Source of the DNA: Paraburkholderia rhynchosiae
Lineage (GTDB): Bacteria; Pseudomonadota; Gammaproteobacteria; Burkholderiales; Burkholderiaceae
Reading direction: 5' to 3'
NCBI RefSeq assembly: GCF_002879865.1
Contig: NZ_PNXY01000013.1
Location: 1 to 64,000, forward strand
Length of the DNA stretch: 64,000 nucleotides
Position numbers and translations under genes: made by a program. The notes under the pieces were generated by a model. The model made no database searches. It saw nothing but the letters and a program-made list of their open reading frames with translations, and was not told the origin of the DNA. Position 1 is the first letter of the stretch, and each line of letters begins with the position of its first letter. Positions 1 to 8,338 of this stretch are shown piece by piece.

Positions 1-351
1 CAGTGCAAGCCGATCGAGTATCCGAAGCCGGATGGCAAGCTGACGTTCGACCGTCTTTCTTCAGTGTTCATCTCGAACACGAATCATGAAGAGAACCAGC
101 CGGCGCATCTGACGCTGAAAGATCCCATCGTGCCGGTGAACGTCAACTGGCAGACGTATGCCGGCCCCGAGTCGCGTTATTGCCCGGCCGCGGTCTATGA
201 ATTCGTGAAGAACGATGATGGCAGCGAACGGCTCGTGATCAACGCGCAGAACTGCGTGCACTGCAAGACCTGCGACATCAAGGACCCGACGCAGAACATC
301 GTGTGGGTCACGCCTGAAGGTGGCGGCGGACCGAACTATCCGAATATGTAA
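1..351 (+). CDS. Electron transfer flavoprotein-ubiquinone oxidoreductase, C-terminal part
   Basis: The gene enters the window already open in frame 1 and ends at TAA 349-351, so only the last 116 residues are present. The enzyme passes electrons from reduced ETF to ubiquinone at the inner membrane. The fragment carries the family's C-terminal 4Fe-4S domain: a Cys in RYCPAAVYEF and the cluster NCVHCKTCDIKDPTQNIVW, followed by the glycine-rich end PEGGGGPNYPNM. It is followed at once by a 3-hydroxyacyl-CoA dehydrogenase gene and etfBA, so donor and acceptor of the electron route are encoded together. The flavin-binding N-terminal part lies outside the window. Confidence 0.93.
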   Translation, partial: QCKPIEYPKPDGKLTFDRLSSVFISNTNHEENQPAHLTLKDPIVPVNVNWQTYAGPESRYCPAAVYEFVKNDDGSERLVINAQNCVHCKTCDIKDPTQNIVWVTPEGGGGPNYPNM

Positions 352-363
352 TTGAAGGACAAC

Positions 364-1209
364 ATGCAAACCATTGGAATCGTAGGCGCCGGGCAGATGG
401 GAAGCGGCATCGCACAGGTCTGTGCAACAGCGGGCTTGAACGTAATCATCACGGATCGCGATGACCATGCGGTGAAACGCAGCATCGAAGGCATCGCGGC
501 GAACCTCGCGCGAATGGTGTCGAAGGGCAAAACGGCTTCAGCCGATGCTGCCGAAGCGCTGCAACGAATCAACGGAAGCACTCTGTTGACTGAGCTTGCC
601 GCATGCGATTTTGTGATCGAGGCCGCGACGGAAAACCTTCAGGTCAAAGAGGGCATTCTGCGAACGCTCGATGCCATCGTGCGGCCGGATGCGATCATCG
701 CGACGAATACGTCTTCGGTATCCATCACGAGGCTTGGTGCAACGCTCACTGATCCGAGCCGCTTGACGGGCATGCACTTTTTCAACCCCGTTCCGTCGAT
801 GGCGCTAGTGGAAGTGATCCGCGGCCTGCAGACCAGCGACGACGCATTCGACGTAACCATCGGGCTCGCAAAGCGTATCGGCAAGACCGCGATTTGCGTG
901 AAGAATTCGCCAGGCTTCGTGGTCAATCGCATCCTGATACCGATGATCAATGAGGCGATTTTCGTGCTGCATGAGGGCCACACAAGCGCCGAAGAGATCG
1001 ATGAGGGCATGAAGCTGGGTGCCAACCATCCGATCGGACCGCTTGCGCTCGCGGACCTGGTCGGACTCGATACGATACTGGCGATCATGAACGTGTTGTA
1101 CCGCGATTTCAATGATTCGAAATATCGTCCGGCGCCGTTGCTCAAGGAAATGGTGGAAGCGGGCCACCTTGGGCGAAAGAGCGGGCATGGATTTCATAGG
1201 TATCCGTAA
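364..1209 (+). CDS. 3-hydroxybutyryl-CoA dehydrogenase
   Basis: NAD(P)-dependent 3-hydroxyacyl-CoA dehydrogenase of 281 residues, the usual length of the short bacterial HBD form. The N-terminus has the Rossmann motif GAGQMGSGIAQ. The catalytic His lies in MHFFNPVPSMALVEVI, and the C-terminal domain shows NSPGFVVNRIL and HPIGPLALADLVGLDT. ATG 364 is chosen over the upstream in-frame TTG because it follows an AAGGA ribosome site directly and the protein then begins MQTIGIVGAG. It lies 12 bp after the ETF-QO stop and 14 bp before etfB, so it is probably co-transcribed with the ETF genes and serves a CoA-thioester (beta-oxidation or hydroxybutyrate) pathway. The exact chain length of the substrate cannot be read. 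Confidence 0.92.
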   Translation: MQTIGIVGAGQMGSGIAQVCATAGLNVIITDRDDHAVKRSIEGIAANLARMVSKGKTASADAAEALQRINGSTLLTELAACDFVIEAATENLQVKEGILRTLDAIVRPDAIIATNTSSVSITRLGATLTDPSRLTGMHFFNPVPSMALVEVIRGLQTSDDAFDVTIGLAKRIGKTAICVKNSPGFVVNRILIPMINEAIFVLHEGHTSAEEIDEGMKLGANHPIGPLALADLVGLDTILAIMNVLYRDFNDSKYRPAPLLKEMVEAGHLGRKSGHGFHRYP

Positions 1210-1223
1210 CGTTGAGGACGAAA

Positions 1224-1973
1224 GTGAAGATCATTGTCGCTGTGAAGAGAGTCGTGGATTACAACGTGAAGGTCCGCGTGAAGGTGGACAACACGGGCGT
1301 CGACATTGCGAACGTGAAGATGTCGATGAATCCGTTCGACGAGATCGCCGTCGAAGAAGCCGTGCGTTTGAAGGAAGCCGGCGCGGCGAGCGAGGTCATT
1401 GCGGTCTCGTGTGGCGTGGCGCAATGTCAGGAAACGCTGCGCACCGCGTTGGCGATTGGAGCGGATCGCGCCGTGCTGGTTGAAACGGCAGAGGACTTGC
1501 AGCCGCTGGCGGTAGCGAAGCTGCTGAACGCGTTGGTCGAGAGAGAGCAAGCGCAGTTGATCATCGTCGGCAAGCAGGCCATCGATGATGACTCGAATCA
1601 AACGGGGCAGATGCTCGCCGCGTTGGCCGGCTTGCCGCAGGCGACGTTCGCATCGAAGCTCATTGTGAGAGACGGCATGGCAACGGTGTCGCGTGAAGTG
1701 GATGGCGGTTCTGAACAGTTATCGCTGAAGCTGCCTGCTGTCATCACAACCGATCTGCGCCTCAATGAGCCGCGCTATGTGACGTTGCCGAACATCATGA
1801 AGGCGAAGAAGAAGCCGCTGGAAACGATCAAACCGGAAGATCTCAGTGTCGATGTCACGCCGCGTTTGAAGACGCTCAAAGTCAGCGAGCCACACACGCG
1901 CAACGCCGGAGCAAAAGTGCCGGACGTGAAGGCGCTGGTCGAGAAACTCAAGACCGAAGCCAGAGTGCTTTGA
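1224..1973 (+). CDS. etfB: Electron transfer flavoprotein beta subunit
   Basis: Small ETF subunit of 249 residues, the standard length. The N-terminus KIIVAVKRVVDYNVKVRVK is the family signature, and the AMP-binding region includes IIVGKQAIDDDSNQTGQMLA. The start is taken as GTG 1224, which follows GAGGA at about 1214-1218 and gives the expected N-terminus; an upstream in-frame TTG lacks such a site. With etfA, 34 bp downstream, it forms the soluble heterodimer that collects electrons from acyl-CoA dehydrogenases and delivers them to the ETF-QO encoded at the start of the window. Confidence 0.94.
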   Translation: MKIIVAVKRVVDYNVKVRVKVDNTGVDIANVKMSMNPFDEIAVEEAVRLKEAGAASEVIAVSCGVAQCQETLRTALAIGADRAVLVETAEDLQPLAVAKLLNALVEREQAQLIIVGKQAIDDDSNQTGQMLAALAGLPQATFASKLIVRDGMATVSREVDGGSEQLSLKLPAVITTDLRLNEPRYVTLPNIMKAKKKPLETIKPEDLSVDVTPRLKTLKVSEPHTRNAGAKVPDVKALVEKLKTEARVL

Positions 1974-2007
1974 TCGCGACAAGCATGGATTTTCGGAGAT
2001 CAATCAA

Positions 2008-2967
2008 ATGAAGATTCTGGTAATTGCCGAACACGACGCCGGTGCGTCGCTTAAGGCAGCAACGTTGACCACCATGGCCGCTGCTCACGCAGTGGCCAGG
2101 CTCACAGGCGGCGATATTCACGTGCTCGTCGCCGGTCACCATGCTCAAGGCGCGGCTGATGCGGCGGCGAAACTCGCCGGTGTTGCAAAAGTGCTGTTGG
2201 CCGACGCGCCGCAACTGGCGGAAGGACTCGCGGAAAACGTCGAGGCGACAGCACTGAAAATCGCGCACGGTTATTCGCACATCGTTGCGCCCGCTACGGC
2301 TTATGGCAAGAACATCGCTCCGCGCATTGCGGCAAAGCTGGATGTCGCGCAGATCAGCGACGTGATCGCTATCCAAGGCCCGGATACGTTCGATCGTCCC
2401 ATCTATGCCGGCAATGCAATTGCAACGGTGCGGTCGCAGGACGCAATCAAAGTGATCACCGTCCGGACTACGGCCTTCGATCCTGTTGCCGAAGGCGGCA
2501 ATGCTGCGGTCGAGAAGATCGACGCCGCACCGGATGCCGGCATCTCGCGCCTGATCGGACGTGAATTGACGAAGCTGGATCGCCCGGAACTGACGTCGGC
2601 GAATATCATCGTCTCGGGCGGCCGCGGTCTGGGTAGCGCCGCGAACTACGCGACGGTGCTCGAGCCGCTGGCGGACACACTCGGCGCCGCAATGGGCGCA
2701 TCGCGCGCGGCGGTGGATGCTGGCTTCGCGCCGAATGACTATCAGGTGGGCCAGACCGGCAAGATCGTTGCGCCGCAGTTGTACGTCGCGGTCGGCATTT
2801 CCGGAGCGATCCAGCATCTTGCGGGCATGAAGGACGCGAAGGTGATTGTGGCGATTAACAAGGATGCGGAAGCGCCGATTTTCAGCGTCGCCGACTATGG
2901 CCTTGTCGACGATCTGTTCTCAGCAGTGCCGGAGCTTGTCGCGCAAATTTCCGAAGGGCAGCATTAG
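2008..2967 (+). CDS. etfA: Electron transfer flavoprotein alpha subunit
   Basis: Large FAD-binding ETF subunit, 319 residues. The C-terminal FAD domain is well conserved: SGGRGLGSAANY, VGQTGKIVAPQLYVAVGISG and INKDAEAPIFSVADYG. A GGAG ribosome site lies before ATG 2008. It is the last gene of the ETF-QO, hbd, etfB, etfA run; the convergent LacI-type gene ends only 23 bp away, with no clear terminator between them. Confidence 0.95.
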   Translation: MKILVIAEHDAGASLKAATLTTMAAAHAVARLTGGDIHVLVAGHHAQGAADAAAKLAGVAKVLLADAPQLAEGLAENVEATALKIAHGYSHIVAPATAYGKNIAPRIAAKLDVAQISDVIAIQGPDTFDRPIYAGNAIATVRSQDAIKVITVRTTAFDPVAEGGNAAVEKIDAAPDAGISRLIGRELTKLDRPELTSANIIVSGGRGLGSAANYATVLEPLADTLGAAMGASRAAVDAGFAPNDYQVGQTGKIVAPQLYVAVGISGAIQHLAGMKDAKVIVAINKDAEAPIFSVADYGLVDDLFSAVPELVAQISEGQH

Positions 2968-2990
2968 GCTCAATCGCGAAGGCGTTGACT

Positions 2991-4043
2991 TCAGGCCGTG
3001 GCTCCGCGCAGCGAACCACGTGCCGATGTTTTTGTCGGTGGTCCTGGCTTGCGTGTGCTGCCTCGCACGATGAGTGTGGCAGGCGAGATCGACGTATACG
3101 GCGAAGCGGTGGCCGAATTTTGCCGCACGTGATGCACGAACCAGAGCCCGCATGCGGTGGCCAGGTCGTGCACGGGAAGTCCCACCGTGGTCAAGCCCGG
3201 TCCCCACCAGCGGAAGCCGAGTTCGTCGCCGAATCCGACGACCGACAGATCGTCCGGAACCCGCACGCCTTGAGCCAACAGTTCTTCAAGGATGCCTTGG
3301 GTCATCTGGACTGTACCGGCCACGATTGCCGTTGGCGGCTTGGGCAACGACAGCAGCCGGCGCGTTGCGTTGGCGCCGAAATCCATCTCGCCCGGCGCAC
3401 CGAGTTGCACCAGCGCGGGGTCGCCCGACTCGGCGCCGACCAGTGCGTTGTGATAACCCTTCAAGCGTGCGGAGCCGGTGGGCAGATCGTCGGTGCCGCC
3501 GATATAACCGATCCGGCGATGGCCGAGCTGCACGAGGTGGTTGACCGCCTCGAAGATTGCCTGCGTGTCGTCGATGCCAAACCACTGGTCCCCAATTGCG
3601 GCGTGCCTGCGCAGCAGTTGCACATGCGGCGACAGCTTGACCAGGCGGATCGTTTCGCGATGAGGTTTCGCGGTCGGCACAATGATTATCCCCGCGACAT
3701 TCGCGCTGGCCAGTTCTCGCACGCTCTGCAATTCGACCATCCGGTCGTCGTCGGTTTCGGAGAGCGCCAACTGATAGCCGGCTGCCTGCAGGCATTTCGA
3801 CAGCGCATGGGCGATGGTCGCGTAGAAGCCGTTCCTGATGTCGGGCAAAACGAGGCCGACGAGATTGCTCGATACGCCTCGCATCATGCGTGCAGCGAGA
3901 TTGGCCACGTAGCCCATTTCGTCCGCGACCTGGGCCACTTTCTGTTTCGTGGCTGCGCTGATACGTGGGTCGTCGGCAAGCGCCCGTCCGACCGTCGACG
4001 GAGAAACCTGGAGGCGAGCGGCGATATCTTTGATGGTGATCAT
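2991..4043 (-). CDS. LacI-family transcriptional regulator
   Basis: A 350-residue repressor-type regulator. The N-terminal helix-turn-helix reads TIKDIAARLQVSPSTVGRAL, with the hinge helix near NLAARMMRG. The rest is a periplasmic-binding-protein-like sugar/ligand domain (GLVLPDIRNGFYA, LGHRRIGYIGG, DDLSVVGFGDE). It is divergent from a small gene, an MFS transporter and an FAH-family enzyme. The intergenic region holds a perfect 12-bp LacI-type palindrome at 4316-4327 and a one-mismatch copy at 4249-4260, so it very likely represses the divergent operon and perhaps itself. The inducer is unknown; the neighbours point to an organic acid. Confidence 0.9.
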   Translation of the reverse strand: MITIKDIAARLQVSPSTVGRALADDPRISAATKQKVAQVADEMGYVANLAARMMRGVSSNLVGLVLPDIRNGFYATIAHALSKCLQAAGYQLALSETDDDRMVELQSVRELASANVAGIIIVPTAKPHRETIRLVKLSPHVQLLRRHAAIGDQWFGIDDTQAIFEAVNHLVQLGHRRIGYIGGTDDLPTGSARLKGYHNALVGAESGDPALVQLGAPGEMDFGANATRRLLSLPKPPTAIVAGTVQMTQGILEELLAQGVRVPDDLSVVGFGDELGFRWWGPGLTTVGLPVHDLATACGLWFVHHVRQNSATASPYTSISPATLIVRGSTRKPGPPTKTSARGSLRGATA

Positions 4044-4248
4044 GGGTTGTCCCTGAGCCTGCTTTTTTATAACGATAGCACAACGGCTTACAGTTCATGG
4101 ACCGGTGCGCGGGATTTCATCTGACGTGACCCTCGAGGCTATGCAGGAGCACAATCCGCAAGCCACTCCGCGACACTTCCATGGGCGGCGGAACGCACCG
4201 CTGCCCAATGAATAAGTCGTTTTGTCTCGCGGTTTCGCCCCCGGCGGT
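4044..4248. other. LacI-side intergenic stretch
   Basis: Non-coding space upstream of the LacI-type gene. I see no convincing gene, and no promoter for the regulator that I would defend. The regulatory content of the wider gap lies to the right, at 4249-4327. Confidence 0.4.
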
Positions 4249-4260
4249 GCTAACGTAAGC
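4249..4260. promoter_or_regulatory. Auxiliary LacI-type operator
   Basis: GCTAACGTAAGC, one mismatch from the perfect palindrome GCTAACGTTAGC centred 67 bp downstream. It lies upstream of the -35 element of the predicted promoter, where an auxiliary operator could support looping or control the divergent regulator gene. Function is inferred from the motif and position. Confidence 0.6.
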
Positions 4261-4283
4261 GTCTTTGTGTAGCCAGATTTAAT

Positions 4284-4312
4284 TTGACGCCTCGAAAAAG
4301 CGCAACTATCAT
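4284..4312 (+). promoter_or_regulatory. Sigma70-like promoter of the MFS/FAH operon
   Basis: TTGACG at 4284-4289 and TATCAT at 4307-4312 are separated by exactly 17 bp. The expected start point is near 4319, inside the palindromic operator at 4316-4327, the classical layout for LacI-type repression. Confidence 0.65.
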
Positions 4313-4315
4313 CGT

Positions 4316-4327
4316 GCTAACGTTAGC
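4316..4327. promoter_or_regulatory. Perfect LacI-type operator
   Basis: GCTAACGTTAGC is a perfect 12-bp palindrome with the central CG step typical of LacI-family operators. It covers the predicted transcription start of the operon. The adjacent LacI-type gene at 2991-4043 is the obvious candidate binder. Confidence 0.75.
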
Positions 4328-4369
4328 GCGTCGATTGGGTCATGCCGCATGCGTTGGGGAGGCGGAGCG

Positions 4370-4609
4370 ATGTTTGAAGAGGGAACGTTGCGGTTCCATG
4401 TCGAAAAGTGGTTTGGGCGAACGGCCATCCCGACATTGGAAGTGAACCGCGTAAGACCAGCCAGGCTGGGACGAAACCGCTGTGTACAAGTTGTGTCGTC
4501 AAGAGCGGATAGCCGCGTGACGATATTTTTCTTCCAGCACGGCGACGGTAGATGGAGCGTGTCCCCGCCGCCAAACCGACGCGCAACGTTGACGATTCCG
4601 AACTGCTAG
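4370..4609 (+). CDS. Small conserved-looking hypothetical protein
   Basis: A 79-residue protein starting at ATG 4370, preceded by a strong GGGGAGG site at 4356-4362; an earlier in-frame ATG at 4349 has no such site. Residues run FHVEKWFGRT, then VRPARLGRNRCVQVVSS, then VTIFFFQHGDGRWSVSPP. This composition resembles short orphan proteins I recall from Burkholderia genomes, but I cannot name a family. No signal peptide or membrane segment is seen. It would be the first gene of the LacI-controlled transcript, 94 bp before the MFS gene. Function unknown. Confidence 0.55.
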   Translation: MFEEGTLRFHVEKWFGRTAIPTLEVNRVRPARLGRNRCVQVVSSRADSRVTIFFFQHGDGRWSVSPPPNRRATLTIPNC

Positions 4610-4703
4610 CAGCATGCACAAGCCGTACGACGCGCTGGCGTCGAGTAACGCCTGCATCGACAGGACCGGCGACTTAATAAATGCAATACAAGGAGACGTA
4701 ACG

Positions 4704-5996
4704 ATGAATGCCCCTCGACATGACGTTCGCTATGAACGCGGAACACTCGCGCTTCTCGGCATTGGCTTTGGACTGGTCGGCTTCGATCGCTGGCTGCTGG
4801 CTCCGGTGTTTCCGCACATCATGCACGACCTTGGGCTCAACTATTCGCAACTGGGCAGCCTCATCGGAATACTCGGCGTCGCATGGGGGCTGTGGTCGAT
4901 CGCGATGGGGCCGCTTGCTGACCGCATCGGCCGCAAGAAAATTCTTGTCACGACGATGATCGCCTTCTCGGTGTTGTCGAGCCTTTCCGGACTCGCGACG
5001 GGCTTTCTCAGTCTGCTGTTGTTGCGGGCCGCAATGGGCGTCGCTGAGGGCGCCTTCACGCCGGCCAGCATCGCCGCGAATAGCGAGGCTTCGCTGCCGG
5101 CGCGTCGCGGACTGAACCAGGGCATACAGATCAGCATGATCCCTTTGATGGGTCTCGGCTTCGCGCCTATCGTCGCCACGCAATTGCTCGAGATCGTTCC
5201 AAACTGGCATTGGGTGTTCACGCTCTCGGCCGTGCCCGGTTTCATCGTTGCAGCGCTGATCTGGCGCTACGTGCGCGATCGCGACATGCCGGCGAGCCAC
5301 ATGCACATGTTGTCGCGGGAATCCGTCGTTCGGCCGCGCTGGACCGAGCTCTTTGCGAGCCGTAACGTTGTCGTCGCGACCTTCGCCATTCTGTGCGCGA
5401 TGAGCGGCATCTTCGTGATTGGCGCGATGGTGCCGATGTACCTTGTTTCCATCGTTCACCTCGACATGCGAAGCATGGGATTTGTCGCGTCGGCAGTCGG
5501 ATTTGGCGGCTTTGTCGGTTGCTTTGCGCTTGCGGGTATCTCGGACTACATCGGTCGCCGGCCGATGGCCTTGATCGGTTTCGTTTGTGCGGCCGCGTTC
5601 CTCTATCTGTTTTCGCACACCGGTCAGAATCCGACGATGCTGTTCGTTCTGCTGTTCGGTGTCGCGTTGTTTGCGACCGGCCTGCTGAGCCTGCTCAGTG
5701 GTCCTATAGCAACGGAAGCCGCGCCTGTAGGGCTTATTGCATCGACGATCGGTTTTGTGTCGGGCGTGGGCGAGACGTTTGGCGGTGGAGTCGCGCCGGT
5801 CATCGCGGGGTTTATTGCACAGCACTTCGGCCTTGCGCACACGCTCGATTTCGCGCTGTACAGCCTGGCGGCGGGAGCAGTGGTTGCGTTCTTTCTCCTG
5901 GAAACGGCACCGCGCAAGCGGCGTCATGGCGCCGCACAGACGCAGCGCTCAGCGGAGAACATTCACGGCGTCATCGCACCTAACGGCGACGCATGA
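4704..5996 (+). CDS. MFS transporter
   Basis: A 430-residue major facilitator with about 12 hydrophobic segments. The loop 2-3 signature is GPLADRIGRKKILVTT and its second-half counterpart is ISDYIGRRPMALIG. ATG 4704 follows AGGAGA at 4691-4696; the longer frame upstream has no ribosome site. Its stop overlaps the next start by 4 bp (ATGA), so it is translationally coupled to the FAH-family enzyme. It probably imports the acid that enzyme helps degrade. It is under the predicted LacI-type operator. Substrate unknown. Confidence 0.88.
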   Translation: MNAPRHDVRYERGTLALLGIGFGLVGFDRWLLAPVFPHIMHDLGLNYSQLGSLIGILGVAWGLWSIAMGPLADRIGRKKILVTTMIAFSVLSSLSGLATGFLSLLLLRAAMGVAEGAFTPASIAANSEASLPARRGLNQGIQISMIPLMGLGFAPIVATQLLEIVPNWHWVFTLSAVPGFIVAALIWRYVRDRDMPASHMHMLSRESVVRPRWTELFASRNVVVATFAILCAMSGIFVIGAMVPMYLVSIVHLDMRSMGFVASAVGFGGFVGCFALAGISDYIGRRPMALIGFVCAAAFLYLFSHTGQNPTMLFVLLFGVALFATGLLSLLSGPIATEAAPVGLIASTIGFVSGVGETFGGGVAPVIAGFIAQHFGLAHTLDFALYSLAAGAVVAFFLLETAPRKRRHGAAQTQRSAENIHGVIAPNGDA

Positions 5997-7027
5997 GCCT
6001 GGATTCGCAAGAGATACCGGCGCTTGTAACCACCAGAACGACTACTGTCATGCTTCCCGTACTTATCAACGTTTCATTTGCGCATTGCACGCCGTTTCCG
6101 GCGTTGTCGACTGAAACGCATGCACTCGCGTTGGCGTATTGGGCGCCCCTGGGTTTGCGCGGAACCGGATGCATCGAAACGTTCCTGCGTGAGTGGGACG
6201 CCAACGCGGCCTTGCTAAAGCAGATATCCCACGATGCCGCGACTTTCGATGCAATCGTCGAAGACGGCATGCCGCTTTCGAGCTTCCGGATGCATGCGCC
6301 AGTCGCACCGCGCCAGGTCTATTGCACGATTGGCAACTACCGTCGCCAACTCCTGGAAGCCGCTCTCGATGCCGGCGATGGACCTGATGGTCCCGGCGCA
6401 TCCGCACGCCGCGCTGTTTTACTGGATTCCATTGAGCCGCGACGCAGCGACGGCGCGCCGTACATATGCCTGAAAGGTGCCGTTTGCGTTTCGGGACCGA
6501 ATGACCGGCTTTCCATTTCGCGCGATCTCACGACGCTCGATTGGGAAGTGGAGATTGGCGTGGTGATCGGCAGAAGCGTCGCGCACGTCAGTGCCGAAGA
6601 CGCGCTCCATTGCATTGCGGGCTACTGCGTTGTCAATGACATCACGTTGCGCGAGCGGGTATTTCGCCAGGATGTGCCCGCAGTGGGCACGGACTGGCTG
6701 CAATCGAAATCGCGGCCCGGTTGGCTTCCTGCCGGACCGTGGATGGTCCCGGCATGGAATGTCGCCGACGCGTCACAACTCAGACTGTGGCTTCGTTTGA
6801 ATGGCTCCGCGATGCAGGACGGAGTGGCCAACGACATGATCTTCAGTATCGGCGAGCAGATTGCGTATCTGTCGAGCGTCACGCGGCTCGAGCCCGGCGA
6901 TCTGATTTGCACCGGCACACCGGCCGGACTCGGCAGCCACTATGGACGCTATTTGCGCCCAGGCGATCTCGTCGAAGCAGGCGTCGAGGGTCTCGGCTCT
7001 CAGCGTGTGTTGTGCGTCGACGAATAA
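5993..7027 (+). CDS. Fumarylacetoacetate hydrolase-family protein
   Basis: A 344-residue FAH-superfamily enzyme, which cleaves or hydrates 2-oxo acids with a divalent metal. The core is visible: LDWEVEIGVVIGRSVAHV (metal-binding acidic pair), GYCVVNDITLRERVF, the Lys in WLQSKSRPG, and LEPGDLICTGTPAGLG. It is longer than the nagK-type hydrolase at 51267 because of an N-terminal region of about 100 residues, as in some 2-keto-3-deoxy-sugar-acid or hydroxypentenoate-type members. It overlaps the MFS gene by 4 bp. Specific substrate not assignable. Confidence 0.85.
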   Translation: MSLDSQEIPALVTTRTTTVMLPVLINVSFAHCTPFPALSTETHALALAYWAPLGLRGTGCIETFLREWDANAALLKQISHDAATFDAIVEDGMPLSSFRMHAPVAPRQVYCTIGNYRRQLLEAALDAGDGPDGPGASARRAVLLDSIEPRRSDGAPYICLKGAVCVSGPNDRLSISRDLTTLDWEVEIGVVIGRSVAHVSAEDALHCIAGYCVVNDITLRERVFRQDVPAVGTDWLQSKSRPGWLPAGPWMVPAWNVADASQLRLWLRLNGSAMQDGVANDMIFSIGEQIAYLSSVTRLEPGDLICTGTPAGLGSHYGRYLRPGDLVEAGVEGLGSQRVLCVDE

Positions 7028-7105
7028 AACCGCATAAAAATTCCCGAACCCAGGGCTTCGTAGTTTGCTGAGACCAGCAATGTACATTCAATAGAGGAGA
7101 TCATC

Positions 7106-7492
7106 GTGCATCAATGTTCACGACAATGGGCCGCAGCCTTACTCATATCGGCCATGCCGCTTATGGCGGACGCACAGACGCAAGCGGCGAGTGCGCCCGT
7201 GCAGTCGCAGTCGGGTCCAACGGCGGCTTCGGCGAGCAGGGCCGACAGTAAGGCCGACAGCAAGGCCGACAGCAAGGCCGATACCAAGGCGCAGAAGCAG
7301 GCGCTCAAGGCACAACGCAAGGCCGAAAGAAAACAGGCGCGTCAGGTGAGAAACGCCGAATTGCAGAACCTTCAACGTAACGGATATGGACCGCAGGCCG
7401 CGCCCGATCAGTATCCCGAGAACCTGCTGAATGCGGAGCGCAAGTCCACGCCGCAAAAGGCGGCGCCATCGGCGCCCGCATCCGCGAATTAA
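7106..7492 (+). CDS. Secreted DUF4148-like small protein
   Basis: A 128-residue exported protein. The start is GTG 7106, preceded by AGAGGAGA at 7093-7100. A signal peptide ends near MPLMADAQT. The middle has a run of ADSK units encoded by a 12-bp direct repeat around 7242-7290, followed by a Lys/Arg/Gln-rich helix. The tail NAELQNLQRNGYGPQ plus YPENLLNAE resembles the DUF4148 signature common in Burkholderia periplasmic proteins. No function is known for that family. It lies 35 bp before a cytochrome b561 gene and may be co-transcribed with it. Confidence 0.75.
   Translation: MHQCSRQWAAALLISAMPLMADAQTQAASAPVQSQSGPTAASASRADSKADSKADSKADTKAQKQALKAQRKAERKQARQVRNAELQNLQRNGYGPQAAPDQYPENLLNAERKSTPQKAAPSAPASAN
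7242..7290 (+). repeat. 12-bp tandem repeat inside the DUF4148-like gene
   Basis: About four in-frame copies of a unit close to GCCGACAGCAAG encode ADSK, with the last copy drifting to ADTK. The unit is a multiple of three, so copy-number change would alter protein length without a frameshift. Confidence 0.75.
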
Positions 7493-7527
7493 CCGGCTCG
7501 ACAGGACGAACCAAAAAAGGAGTTGAA

Positions 7528-8115
7528 ATGGAACGGAGACAATACACGTCCATCGCGAAGATCCTTCACTGGACGATGGCAATAGCGATCGTCTGCGCAT
7601 GGATTGCGGGGTACTACTCCAGTACGCTGAACGTTGCGCAGAAGATTCAAGCGGACAGCATCATGCTGCACAAGTCTATCGCGACAATTACGCTATTTCT
7701 GCTGGCCGCGCGTATTCCATGGCGGCTCATGCATGGCGCACCCGAGGCTTCATGCTCGGTTCCGTCGCTCGAGCGCGCCGCAGCGCGTGTGGGCCATTTG
7801 TTTCTCTACCTATGCATGCTCGCTCTGCCGTTGTCGGGATGGCTCTGGAGTTCGGCTGCGGGATACAAGATTCCGGTGGCGGGTCTGTTCTTCTTACCGC
7901 CTTTGATGGACAAGATGCCTGCACTCGCGCCCATCTTCAAAGAGGTGCATATCTGCCTCGCGTATACGATCGCTGTTCTGGTTTGCGGGCATGTCCTGAT
8001 GGCGTTGAAGCACTACTTTGTCGACCACAGCGATTCGTTGGAGTCGATGCTGCCGTCCCGCCTTATCCGCAAACACGATGACGGCGAGCGCAAACAGCGA
8101 TCGGCAGCAGGCTAG
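7528..8115 (+). CDS. Cytochrome b561 family protein
   Basis: A 195-residue inner-membrane dihaem cytochrome b of the CybB type. Four hydrophobic helices are visible: IAKILHWTMAIAIVCAWIAG, ATITLFLLAARIPW, GHLFLYLCMLALPLSGWLW and VHICLAYTIAVLVCGHVLM. Candidate haem-ligand histidines are in LHWT, MLHKS, EVHIC and CGHVL. It probably transfers electrons between quinol and a periplasmic acceptor. A good AAGGAG site precedes ATG 7528, and a strong terminator follows the gene. Confidence 0.88.
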   Translation: MERRQYTSIAKILHWTMAIAIVCAWIAGYYSSTLNVAQKIQADSIMLHKSIATITLFLLAARIPWRLMHGAPEASCSVPSLERAAARVGHLFLYLCMLALPLSGWLWSSAAGYKIPVAGLFFLPPLMDKMPALAPIFKEVHICLAYTIAVLVCGHVLMALKHYFVDHSDSLESMLPSRLIRKHDDGERKQRSAAG

Positions 8116-8174
8116 ATGTTGGGTGCATGTTGCTCTGCACTTCGTTCATTCGCGTGCGAGAGCGCGGATTTTTG

Positions 8175-8197
8175 CCCGGCGAGAGCCGGGTTTTTTT
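8175..8197 (+). terminator. Rho-independent terminator after the cytochrome b561 gene
   Basis: Stem CCCGGC 8175-8180 pairs with GCCGGG 8185-8190 across a GAGA loop, followed by seven T residues at 8191-8197. It ends the 7106-8115 transcript. Confidence 0.85.
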
Positions 8198-8338
8198 ATA
8201 CGCGGGCTCATGCTGATAAAAGACCGCGTCTGAGAATGCAGTCAACCGTTCGGCGGTTACCTTTGCTTCACGCATAGCGGGCTCCTCGGAGTGATGGCCA
8301 CGTTTGCAACGATCGCCGCATACTGCTCCCGCATAGAC

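Noticed and set aside
4674..5927. Minus-strand open frame of 417 codons opposite the MFS gene
   Set aside because: Highly charged, no hydrophobic core; the opposite strand encodes an obvious transporter.
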